From NCBI GenBank assembly GCA_021018815.1, contig JAITYX010000053.1, forward strand, positions 1,798,001 through 1,862,000: a DNA stretch of 64,000 bases, in the 5' to 3' direction. The notes under the pieces are model-generated. The model saw nothing but the letters and a program-made list of their open reading frames with translations, was not told where the DNA came from and did no database searches. Below, piece by piece: positions 33,895 through 44,570 of the stretch. A program made the position numbers and the translations under genes. Each line of letters begins with the position of its first letter. Position 1 is the stretch's first letter. The DNA is from Talinum fruticosum (Eukaryota > Streptophyta > Magnoliopsida > Caryophyllales > Talinaceae).

Positions 33895-35379
33895 TTGGTA
33901 AATCGGAAAATTTGTAGAGCTTTCAAATATGCATCCAGTTACCCCCGAGAATATTTTTTTGATATCAACAGTGGGGTAAGAACTCGTTCTTCTTTGGAAA
34001 ATCTATGTGCATTTTCAACATTCATTTCATTAATTGAACCTAAAAATGTACTAGAAGCCCTACTTGAACTTGAATGGGTAGAGGCCATGCAAGAAGAATT
34101 AACTCAATTTGAAAGAAACCAAGTCCGGACTCGACCAAACGACCTTTTGACCTATAGTAATAGGAACCAAATGAGTTTTCAAGAACAAATTGGATAAGGG
34201 AGGGTTGGTAGTAAAAAGAAGGCTAGATTAGTTACTCGGGGATATAACCAAGAAGAGGGAATTGATTGTGGGGAAGCCTTTGCACTTGTTGCTAGGATTG
34301 AGGCAATCAAAATTCTCTTAGCATTTACATTTAGTATGAACATTAAGCTTTATCAAATGGATGTTAAGTGTGCATTTCTCTATTGTTATATTCAAGAAGA
34401 AGTTTATGTTGAGAAACCCCTGTATTTGAAAACTATCAATTCCCAAATCATGTTTTCAAATTGCAAAAGTTTTGTATGGTCTTCAAGAGAGGTCTCATTG
34501 ATAAAACTCTTTTTACAAAAATCAAGGGGAATGATTTTCTTATCATTCAAATATATGTTGATGACATATATTTGGAGCTACTAATGAAACTATATGCCAA
34601 GAGTTTTCTAAGTTAATGAGACAGGAGTTTTAAATGAGTATGATGGGAGAACTCAATTTCTTCCTTGGATTGCAAATCAAGTAAGAAAAATGATGACATT
34701 TATGTTCATCAATTAAAATACACCAAGGAGTTGTTGAAGAAGTACAAGCTACAAGATCTAGTAGGCCGAATATCATGTTTATTGTTTGCCTTTGTGCAAG
34801 ATTTCAAGCTAATCCTAAGGAATCACATCTCTCTGCGGTGAAGAGAATTTTTAGGTATCTAGTAAGGACCGAGACACTTGGTCTCCGGTATTCGAAAGAC
34901 TCGAGATATAACCCTAACTCGGATATTCAATTGCCGACTATGCTCTGGATACAAAGTTGATAGAAAGAGCACATTAGGAACATGCTAATTTCTGGGTCAA
35001 TCACTCATCTCCTTGCATTCAAAGAAGCAAAACACAGTTGATCTATCAATTGCCGAGGCTGAGTACATAGCAGTCGGAGCTTGCTATGCTCGCATTCTCT
35101 TGATCAAGCAACACTTCAAGGATCTTGACTGTCATTCACATCAATCCTAATCAAGTGTGACAATCAAAGTGCAATCAACATCACCGAGAATCCAGTTCAA
35201 CACTAAAAACGAAACACATTGAGGTCATGTATCATTTTCCGAGAGACCATTCTAAGAAATGTGATATTGAACTTGAGTTTATTCCTACAAAATTTCAATT
35301 AGCTAATGTTTTCACCAAACCTCTAAGTCAAGATCGGCTCCGCTTTATTAGGAATGAACTTGGCATGTTAACTGCATGA
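33895..35379 (+). pseudogene. Reverse transcriptase and RNase H of copy A
   Basis: RT begins near EWVEAMQEELTQFERNQV and continues with ARLVTRGYNQEEGIDC, YQMDVKCAFL and YVEKPLYL. The catalytic YVDD is present at about 34552-34563, but the frame changes around it. RNase H is recognised from SIAEAEYIAVGACYA and the C-terminus RLRFIRNELGMLTA, stop at 35377-35379. At least five frame breaks. Confidence 0.82.
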
Positions 35380-35949
35380 TTATCCGATTTATTGCATGAA
35401 TGAGATTGATTGTTATATGTTTTGAGTTAATAACAAATGGATCGGTTGAACTGGAATGAGACCGAGCTATGAGTTATTAATTTCTAAGTGTGTTCCGAGT
35501 CACTTAGACACCTTACCGAGTCCGACTCGGTTTATTAGTAAAATGGACATCAAAATTCGGGATCATATCTAAATCAATGAAGAATCTCGAAATGTTTTCG
35601 AAAATCTCTTTTCTCTCTCGGCATGTGATCGGCTTGGAAAATTAGCCGTTAGAGGGAAGAAGTTTCACGACTATTTGTTACACTCTAGAAGACTCAATAT
35701 TCCGCTAGCCATTGTTTGGAGGGCTAAGTCCTAAAGGCGCTTGTTCAATGAAAGCTTTTGTTCTATAATAGCACCGCTTCATTTTCTTTCGTTCACTTTG
35801 CTATTAATTGCTCTCACTCTACTCTCTTTGCTCTCATAATCAAACACTCTCGTACTCAACTCTCTCTCTCTCTATTTCTCTTTCATCTACTCTATTCTCT
35901 CTACTCTTCATTCTCCTACTCTTAACCTCTCGTTACTTTCTCTTTCATT
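35380..35949 (+). promoter_or_regulatory. pol to extra-ORF spacer with TATA-like element and CT-rich leader (copy A)
   Basis: TTCTATAATAGCACCGCTTC (35761-35780), then a 140-bp pyrimidine-rich stretch (about 35808-35948) directly before the ATG of the extra ORF. The matching spacer in copy B has TCTATAAATAACACCTCTTT and a similar CT-rich leader. Confidence 0.55.
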
Positions 35950-37590
35950 ATGCCTAAAAGAGGTTTAGCGATAGAAGGAGGTTCGGCCACGAAAAGGCCG
36001 AACCAAAACAACTCGCTCCGAGAATCCCAAGGCAAGGGAAAAGCCCCCGCCTCGGATAATCCAAAACTCATGGTGGCTCAAGCACTTTTTCATTGACGAC
36101 AAGTTTTTCTCCAAAACTTTGTTTTCTTGGATCAAATCCACCCTCAAAATAGCTACTTTCAAGTAGTTGTGTTTCTATGAGTAAATCTACCTAGAACTCC
36201 TCACTCGAGTTCTATTATCATATGATAGCAAGAGATAATGTGATCTCTTCTATTGTCCAAGGAAAGTTATTCATATAAATCTTTCTCTACTTCACAAGCT
36301 CTTCGATGTGAAGTGTCTTTTTCTTAATTCCAATCCTATTCCCTTCAATGAAGTCGCGACTTCTTTGATAAATACTCAAAAGAAATCCTTGAGTTCAAAA
36401 AGAATTTTTCTTTGACTCATATGACATCCGAAGCAAGACTTCTTTATTTCATTCCGATGCGAACCTTCTTCTCCTACTATCCATCCAAAGAGAACCCTAA
36501 CAACAAGGTGCTTAAGGTTCTCTCGTGATATCCTTGAAGGGTATGAGGTTGACCTCTTCCCTTTCATTCGAGAACAAATACCTTCTATTCCTTCCGACCC
36601 GAAGAAGATTCCATACCCCTTTGGAGCTTTTCTTGCTACTATCTTCGCTCAATTCGAGGTAGCTCTCCCTTATGATCCGAACAAATTCTTGGAGCCTCGC
36701 TGTCTGTTTCGGCAAAGTTGAACTCATTGGCCTAGGATACTAGGAAATACAAGCCGGTGTCCGGGCTCACACTTCGAGCTTGCTCCTTCTCCACCTCAAA
36801 CTCGAAAGATTTTGAGGTCCTTCTTCTTACTCTTGGACCTTCATCTTCTCAGCTCGCCCTTCTATTAAACTCCTTCGAAGGTGGCAACTCAATTTGCTAC
36901 CCTAGCAAAAGAGCCGCAAGTAGCTGTGGTAGCCTTCCGGGCTTTCATGCTTATTCCGACTCGGTTCTAGAGCAAGGTTCGGACTCGGATTGATCGAGTC
37001 AAGCCTTAGTTGCTGAATTCAAGGAGGTGATCAAGCGCCAAGAAGATCGGATCCGCCACCTCTAGGAGAGACGATCCAAGGCCGATGAGGACTCGGAACC
37101 CTCTCGAAGAAGTACAACCTTTGGAGTCCTCAAGTTCTTCCGAGTCTAAGTCGAAGAAGTCGAAGAAGAAGAAGGAGATGGAGAAGGAGAAGGAGAAGGA
37201 GAAGGAGAAGGAGAAGGAGAAAAAGAAGGAGAGTAGCCCCAGCTGAGGGACAAGCCAACAAAGAACATGAGGTGATCTCCTCGGATCACACTCGATCCGC
37301 CTCAAAAGATGCCGGCGATGCGAGCGCGTCTAAGGCCCCCTCATAAGTTCAACGACCTCTAGCTAAAGTGGTCGAGGGCTCGAAGAAGAGGAACCAAAGG
37401 AAGAACCACATATGTCTCGCAAACATGTCATTCCACTTCCTAATCTGCCTCTGCTATTGCCTTCTCGCCCAACCGTATCAACTCGGGGCTATAGGCGTAT
37501 GTGTGGCCCTTGTTCTTTTGCCTCTACTCGAGCCGACCCTCCCTCCCGATTTTAAAATTTTTGTTTTTTGTCCAACATCTTTGTACTTTA
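35950..37590 (+). pseudogene. Extra (env-like position) ORF downstream of pol, copy A
   Basis: Starts MPKRGLAIEGGSATKRP after the CT-rich leader. The first frame stops at about 36095. Later pieces in other frames align with the copy B ORF (SNPIPFNEVATS, LEGYEVDLFPF, RQEDRIRHL, ERRSKADEDSE). The C-terminal part is a run of Lys/Glu repeats (about 37150-37230). Sireviruses are known to carry an env-like ORF in this place. I see no proof of an envelope role, and the domain also recalls Pfam plant transposon-protein families. It is clearly dead in this copy. Confidence 0.55.
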
Positions 37591-37598
37591 TTGTTCAT

Positions 37599-39775
37599 TA
37601 GACTCGGCAAAACTAACTCGAACCGAACGGGTCAACTCGAACGACTCGAAACCCAAACCGAACCGACATCCGAAACAATTGATCCGATTTTGACCCAAAA
37701 TCGAAATTAACTCGACCCGAACGTAATCGACCGGAAATATAATTAACCCAATTTAGACCCGAACCGAAATAACCCGATCCAAAACCGATCCGAATCGAAA
37801 TATAATTGACCCGATTGACCGAACCGAATTACAACCTAAACCGAATTACGACTCGAACCGAATCGGACCCGAATCGATCGGACTCGAGCTCGAATAAAAG
37901 TGACCCGAACCCGACCCGACCCGACCCGACTCCGAATTTGACCCAACCCACATTTTTTTAGGTGGGTCTCTTAAAATGAACTTTTGTGCTTGTAATGGTA
38001 CAATTTTAATGAATAAAATTAGAGAATTTACATTAAAAAATAAGTTTTTATTTTGTTCATAAAAATGAATGTAAAATATGTAATTTAAAGAATAATAAAT
38101 TATGTGTAAACATATACGTAATTTAAAGAATAATAAAATATGTATAAATATATATGTAATTTAAAGAATAATGAAATATTTGTAAATATATATGTAATTT
38201 AAAAATAATGAAATATTTGCAAATATATATATATAATTTAAAGAATAATGAAATATGTGTACAATACATAATTTAATTTATAGAAATAAGTTCAATTTGA
38301 ATTGTATTATTTTTCACTTTGATTTAGCAAGTTCATTTGGGATTATATCAACTCGAATTTATCTAAGTCGGGTCCAACCTTGTCTTTTTAAATTTAACGT
38401 TAAATATAGTCATTACATGAATAAGTTAAGTACTTAACTAATATCGATAACACTTGGTTTAGTAGTCATTACCATGTCTCGGTTCCTCACAACTTCGTTT
38501 TTATTAATTTGTTCTAGTTTGAATTTGACCAAATCAATATCAAATTTAGCTCTAGATTAATGTTGAAATTAGTTCAATTGATTGGTTGGAAAAAAATTAT
38601 AATACAAGACGATAATCGTAAGTTGAGGACTTCAGGACTACCGAGTTGAGCAATAACCGATTATTCGACTAGCTAGATATTCTTCTTAGTTGGCTATGGC
38701 TGCTGATGGTAGCACCTAGTGGTCGATGGATATTCGGCTTTCATTTTGATTTAGCAAGATCATTTTAGATTGTATCGACTCGAATTTATCTAAGTTATTC
38801 TAACATTATCTTTTTAAATTTAACATCAAATATAGTCATTATAGAAATCCGAAATGGTGTCATTTAGTGTACTAGTCTTGTTATTATATCTCGATATCTC
38901 GCAACTTCAATTTTATTAATCTATGTAATTTATATATAAGTTCGGTTGGGATTATACTAGTTCGAATTTGACCAATTGACTTGGCCTTTTATGAAATTCA
39001 ACATCAAATTATGGTTCACATTAGTTCAATTGATTAATTGGAAAATTACAATTCATCCGAGCAAATTTACTTAATCTTAACTCTAATATCTATCAAACTA
39101 TTGTTATCTTGTGATTTCGTTTTTTTAATACTTATCAATAAGTTTGAGTTGGATTATATAATTTATATGACGTATTGAAATATCAACTTGGTTTATCTTG
39201 TTTTAAATTTAGAGTTAAATATTCAAATTTTGCTTGTTTACACTTATCTCTTAAAAGTTACTAGTATCATTTTTTTTAATAAACAACGTTCCTTTTTAAT
39301 CTATACAAAAAAAAAAGTGTAAAATAAAAAAAATAACATCAATAATAGATTAACTTCAAAAATTTGGTTTCACTTCAACTAAAAAGGTTTTATAAAAAAA
39401 TTGGACACGACACGACCGAATATCAACCCGGCCTAAAAGTGACCCAACCCGATTTCAATCCGATCCAAAGTTAACCTCGAAATCATACTCGAAACCTACC
39501 CGAACCGACATTGACCCAGCCCGAATCGAAACCAACCTCGAATTAATTTCACTCGAAGTTGACCCCGATTCGAAGTCGAACCCGACCCAAACAAGATTGA
39601 CCCGAAGTTGAACCGAACCGAAGTTGACCCGAACCGAAACCAAACCGAACCCGAATAAGATTGACCTCAAGTTGACCCGAATCGAAACGGACCCGAACGA
39701 CATTAACCCGAAGTTGACCCAAACCGAACTTACCCGAACCGAACATCGAACCGAATGACCCGATTGTTAGGTCTA
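37599..39775. mobile_element. hAT-like non-autonomous element with CCGAACC-rich subterminal arrays
   Basis: Perfect 8-bp target duplication TTGTTCAT (37591-37598 and 39776-39783). Ends TAGAC...GTCTA are short inverted repeats. About 330 bp at each end consist of degenerate CCCGAA/CCGAACC words. The middle 1.4 kb is AT-rich and contains no transposase I can read. It interrupts the 3' part of Sirevirus copy A, whose copy B relative runs through this point without it. Confidence 0.85.
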
Positions 39776-39783
39776 TTGTTCAT

Positions 39784-39900
39784 CCCTCCCTTTTATTTAG
39801 TTTAATGAAATGCATAGGGGAGAGAAAATATAGAGATGTTTGGTTCAGGGGATTTTATTAGTTTTTTTCTTGGTTTGTTTAAATTTGTTTTGGTTCGGGG
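39784..39900 (+). other. Remainder of copy A interior before the truncated 3' LTR
   Basis: Matches copy B (ATGAAATGCATAGGGGAG against ATGAAATGTATAGGGGAG), then breaks off and jumps into the middle of the LTR at 39901. Confidence 0.65.
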
Positions 39901-40920
39901 TGAAGATAATTAAGTGCTTAATTACTTTGGTTTAATTATTATCTTACCTAATCTTGGACCAAAGTATTTGTATACTTTGAGTACTAATTTGTTTTGCTTT
40001 TGTAGGTTGATTAAAGTATTTTAATCTGATTTTGAAAAGAAAAAGCAACCGGTTTCTAGCCGTTAAACACAAGCAGACAAAAAGCAACATTTCCGGACAA
40101 GGCTTAGACACCATGTCAAGGTTGTTTGTTTTCAAATCCGGTAAACTTTAACTTTGAGTATAACGGTTGTTTCCATCCCGATTTTAGTCACAACCAGTGG
40201 GATGGACCACTTTCCGAGCCAAGGATCACGACACAACGTTCACATTACAATAGATCCTTTTCGAGCGACTTAGACTAGCCCTTACAACGGCTATTGATGC
40301 TCACTAGTCCACAACTAGCCTCAACGGCTAATCTGCCGTATCGTGTATAAATAGAAGCCTCTTTATAAGACTTGAAGATTGCCGCTGAACATTGCAGAAC
40401 ACTTACTCATGCATACTTACTTAATATTCAACTTACTACTTCAATTCTTAAGTTTGTACTTTTTGAGTTGTAAAGAGAAAGTTTTGTAATCACTTCTACT
40501 CTTTCTATTCTCTCGTTAAGTCCCTTGACCGAGCTGTAAGGGTTAACTCAGCTCGGTTGTACCTAATTATAAAGGTTATCTTAGTTAGCAAGTACTAGAT
40601 CATATAAGGGAATTTCCGAGTTTAGGAAAAATTTGTAAGTGAATTGTCTAATGGAGCAATTCCGTAAAGAGTTTGTCCTTGTATTTTGTGGATTCAAAAT
40701 AGTGGATTGCCTTGGTGCTTGGATTCGCACTGTCTCGTGGTCTTCCGCCCTGGGAGGATTTTCACGTATTTATGTGTTTTATTTGTTTCGAGTTCATTCT
40801 AGACTCATAATTATTTTCTAAGTGCTTGTTAGGCATATTTCCTTGCTAATTCACAAAAATCTTCCATCGCTCTATTCACCCCCTATAGAGTGACTTAACC
40901 TCTCTAAGAGCAAACCTTCA
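39901..40920 (+). repeat. 3' LTR of copy A, missing its first part
   Basis: Aligns with 30461-31479 from TGAAGATAATTAAGT to the end CAAACCTTCA. About 414 bp of U3 and the polypurine tract are lost at the junction. Confidence 0.83.
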
Positions 40921-40925
40921 CTAAG

Positions 40926-42074
40926 AATTCCAGTGAGTAATTCAAATTCATCCTCTAAAGGTAAAATGAGTTAGATGGATTAAACTTAAAATTGATTAAT
41001 GAAATGGAAAACCCTAGCTTTAATTAAAGAAATTAGGGGCCTAATTCATCGAATTTAGCAATTCGCGAATTGTGATTCATGTTGTGAATTATATGATTTA
41101 TTATGTATGATTCATGAATTTAGTAAATGTTTGAATATTGGTGAACATGATTATTGAGTTCTATGTAGAGATTTTGATGAATTTAGCTTGAATAGAATTA
41201 TAGGGTAAAATCGAAAAATTAAAGACATGAATAAAATGCAGATTTTTCAGATATTTACGCTCGTTGTCCGAATTTTTGTGACCTCATGAGAAGTCCAAAA
41301 TTCTTAAAATTTTTATTATAAGTTCATGATAATGTATGACAATGTTCTCTAAAGTTTGGTAAATTTTGGATGTGTATATTTAAAGATATGAATTTTTAAG
41401 TAAAAATGTCCTGTTTTTGGCAAAATTTGGATTAATTGTGTAAATTGATCATAACTAAAGTTTAAGAAACTATTTTGATAGTTTAAGAGATATATGATGA
41501 TTAAATAAAGATATGGAGCCATAAACAACCTATGTGCGATGATATGCAATCATTAAACGAAAGTTTCACTAATTAGAAATTCTAGTTGAAATGTTTATGA
41601 TATGATGTGTTTATCTTGAGATATATTGATTATAGATAACGTAAACATATTTATATGAGTTTTGTTAAGTAAAAACATGTTTATGTGCATGGTTAGCTAT
41701 GAAGATGATTTAACATGACTTTGGTTGGATTAATTGTATCATAACAAGTAAATATGAAGATAAGAAACTAAGAAATATAAACGGGTAAAGAATGGAAAAA
41801 GGATTGTGTTAATTATATAAAGACCCCACGAATTAAGGAAACTCGAAGCTACGACCATAGAAGTGTCTCGTCAAACCGAAGTCACAAATTATTTTTTGCT
41901 TCCACATATTATTGACGAGTATGCGTCCATCGTAGTTGAGGCCACAAAACATTTTGCCTCCAATAACTAAGCCCATGAATTATTTTGGCTCCAAGACTTA
42001 AAAACCGAGTCTCTAAAGTCGGATATAAATCTTCTTTACTTTCGAATGAATACGACTTAAACCAAGGATTATGA
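40926..42074. other. AT-rich flank, continuation of the retroelement hit by copy A
   Basis: Resumes the sequence interrupted at 30046. Probably LTR or leader of a gypsy-type element. No coding motif. Confidence 0.35.
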
Positions 42075-42595
42075 TATGAAGAAATTTTTTTGAAGTTTTA
42101 CATAATGCATAGCATAATTAATATGAATAAAATATTGAGGCTATCCCTTTAATTCGCTTTAACTACCCCGTGACATAACCACAACCAGAGTTCGTATAAC
42201 ACTTGTTGTCTTTAAGAATGAGATCGGGTTTATAAGGCAAGACACAGAGTCTATGTGCAGCATGAGTTGGTACACGAAGAAAGGAAAAGGGATAAAGGAT
42301 TTATTGGAGAGAAAGGTGGTAAACAATCACAAAACTAGTAATAATTCCCTATTGTTTATCACCTTTTTCTCTAATAAAGCCTTTATCTTTTTCGCTATTT
42401 TTGTGGACTCGACCCATGCTATATACTTTATGTCTTGCCTAGTGAATCCGACCTCATTGCTAAAGTCAACAAGGGTTATGGGAACTCCGATTCTAATTGT
42501 ATCTTGGGTTGTTAAAGCAAACTATATGGATGCCCTCAACATTTCATTGATATTCATTATTATCTTATGCATTACGCAAACTTAAAAAAATCATG
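42075..42595. repeat. Long inverted repeat with about 250-bp arms and a spacer near 20 bp
   Basis: The left arm (about 42075-42328) pairs with the right arm (about 42350-42595). For example ATAAAGGATTTATTGGAGAG corresponds to ATAAAGGCTTTATTAGAGAA in the reverse complement of the right arm. Outer words CATAATGCATAGCATAAT and CGTAATGCATAAGATAAT also agree. It would form a near-complete hairpin if transcribed. Confidence 0.87.
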
Positions 42596-42654
42596 TGCTC
42601 TAGTTTACGATCATGTATAATACAACAAACTTGCACCCAAAAAGGAAACCAAAA

Positions 42655-43045
42655 ATTTAGGTAATTAGATAAATTAGACAACCCCAACTTCAACTCATCA
42701 AATAAATAAATTTGATAACAAATTTATCTTTATGACAAGTATTTGGAGAGATCACTATATCCAAATACCTTTCTAATTTTTTACATTTTCACATTTATAT
42801 TTTCTCCCTATTGATCCTTAAACATATAACCACAATTTTTTCAATTTCCTCAAACTCTAAACCATAAATATTTTTATTTTTCTAAACTCTAACCATATTT
42901 GGATACCAATTTCGATAATTGGATAAATGAGTTCACCCTAACACCACCTCATCAAAATAAACAAATTTGGATACAAATTTGTCTTTATGAGAAGGTTTTT
43001 GGGGATGACCCTACATCCAAATTATCTTTCTATTTCTCTAAAACC
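42655..43045. repeat. Tandem duplication, about 254-bp period
   Basis: Segments at about 42660 and 42914 share CAAATTTGTCTTTATGA-like stretches and their neighbours. The copies are diverged. Confidence 0.55.
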
Positions 43046-43659
43046 AAAACAAATTTGGATGCACTCTTTTGATCTACCATCCTTAACTATCATATTTTTC
43101 TTTAATTACCACAAATCCTAAACTCCTAAACCCATTTCTCAAAATCACAAACATTTCACAAATTTTTAACTTGATAAACTAAACAAATGTTACCCACATT
43201 CTCAATATTCAACATTTTAACAAAGATTCAAGATTTCAATAATCTCAAACATTACCCACATTCTCAACATTCATATAATTACCGCAAATACATTCAACAT
43301 TTAACTATAATATATTTTGTAAATAACTTAAAGCAAAAAATAAGAGAGGCTAGAGATTCATGCCTAAGAATCGACAACGGCGAGGGTGAGTAGAGACTTG
43401 ACAACGAGATTTAGTTAGAGGAGATCTACACTTAAAAGAGACGAGAGGAAACTATGAAGAAATGAAAGATAAGACAGAGGATATCTAAATGGCAAGGGTG
43501 AGGAGAGGCTTACAAATTCAAGTCAACCGACAAGGAAGTTACGAATTCTAGAGCCGAGGAGGTATGTGGAGGAGAGAGAATTGTAGAAAGCGATAAGACC
43601 GAGAGTAGATGTAAGTGGGCGTGGAACCAGCAGGTATGTTCTCGTGTTTTTAAGTCGAT
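43046..43659. other. Unassigned AT-rich sequence
   Basis: Nothing recognised. It may be the body of the CACTA element ending at 43911. Confidence 0.35.
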
Positions 43660-43911
43660 CTAAAAGACATATGATGACGGTTCTTTCATAGAACTGTCAT
43701 TATATGTCACATTTCACGACGGTTCGTTAAAGAATTGTCGTCAAATGTTTCAAGCAATACAAATGGCGACGTTTCATATGAAAGAACCGTTGTCATATGT
43801 GTTAAACAATGCTTGTTATTTACAAAAATGCCACCGGTCCAATTTTCATGACGATTTGTCCTTTTAACCATAGTTAAAGACCCGTCGTTGAAAGTGCTTC
43901 CTGTAATAGTG
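43660..43911. mobile_element. CACTA-type DNA transposon terminus
   Basis: Ends CTTCCTGTAATAGTG, whose reverse complement is the CACTA-family start CACTATTACAGG. The last 250 bp hold several inverted words of the type GACGGTTCTTTC/GAAAGAACCGT, the subterminal repeats typical of plant CACTA elements. The other end was not found. Confidence 0.62.
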
Positions 43912-44244
43912 GAATGAGCTCAAAAAGAAGAGTGAATCTTGTTTTCGTACTAAACTTATATCATGTAAGACAAGAACCGTGATATGATTTACGTGATGAA
44001 TGATTATATGATGATTTGAGTAGAAGAAAGATGAATGGATATATGATAAATACGAATAGAAAGAACGAATGGAGTATGTGTTGATTGATTTCATGAGCGA
44101 TTGATGTCATATGTGTTTCTTGGTAAGATCGGTAAGTTTATTATCTTGCGTATCACGAGCATGTATACTCGAATCACATGTTATTAGCGAATATCGAACT
44201 TATGATTCATACCTAAGATCGGTAAGTTTATTATCTTGCTCCTT
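43912..44244. other. Spacer with a 26-bp perfect direct repeat
   Basis: The 26 bases at 44124-44149 recur identically at 44214-44239, 90 bp apart. The second copy touches the broken 3' edge of the LINE. Confidence 0.6.
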
Positions 44245-44565
44245 GGAAACCGGGAGTGATTTCCCATTAAAGTACACAGTAAAAGATACACTCTCCACAC
44301 ACGCCATGATCAAATTCACTACTCTTTGCGGGAAGTGAAATCCATATAAAACTTCTATATCATATGCTTTTTGGATATGCACTTTCATAAAGCATCTAGG
44401 TGTTGTCTGTTTTCCTCTAACAACCTTTTGCCGACTCATGACAAATAAGAACATTATGCACTAACTCTTGTCTTTAACAAGTGTGCATTGATTGTGGGAA
44501 ATAATAGAAGGTAGGACTTCATTAATTCTTTGGCAAATCAACTTGGTAATAGCCTTATAGACTAC
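44245..44565 (-). pseudogene. LINE ORF2 RT continuation after the solo LTR
   Basis: Reads VVYKAITKLICQRINEVLP, HNQCTLVKDKS and later PRCFMKVHIQKAYD, continuing the RT exactly where 46085 stops. The FADD box is not reached. Confidence 0.74.
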
Positions 44566-44570
44566 ATTGT

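Larger units (their letters stand above)
30047..40920 (+). mobile_element. Sirevirus-like Ty1/copia retrotransposon, copy A
   Basis: Flanked by the perfect 5-bp target duplication CTAAG (30042-30046 and 40921-40925). Order: LTR, PBS, gag, protease remnant, integrase, RT, RNase H, a 570-bp spacer with a TATA-like element, an extra ORF, LTR. Integrase text such as RPILKKTPYELYKGKKPN and the extra 3' ORF point to the Sirevirus (SIRE1/Maximus) lineage, by family knowledge. Reading frames contain many stops and frameshifts. A 2.2-kb hAT-like element lies between the extra ORF and the 3' LTR. The polypurine tract and the first part of the 3' LTR are deleted. Confidence 0.9.

Noticed and set aside
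37006..37305. Phe/Ser-rich frame on the - strand
   Set aside because: Mirror of the Lys/Glu repeat tail of the copy A extra ORF.
39455..39746. Gly/Val/Arg/Ser-rich frames on the - strand
   Set aside because: Produced by the CCGAACC-type subterminal array of the hAT-like element.
44200..44454. Stand-alone small gene on the - strand
   Set aside because: It is the continuation of LINE RT after the solo LTR.
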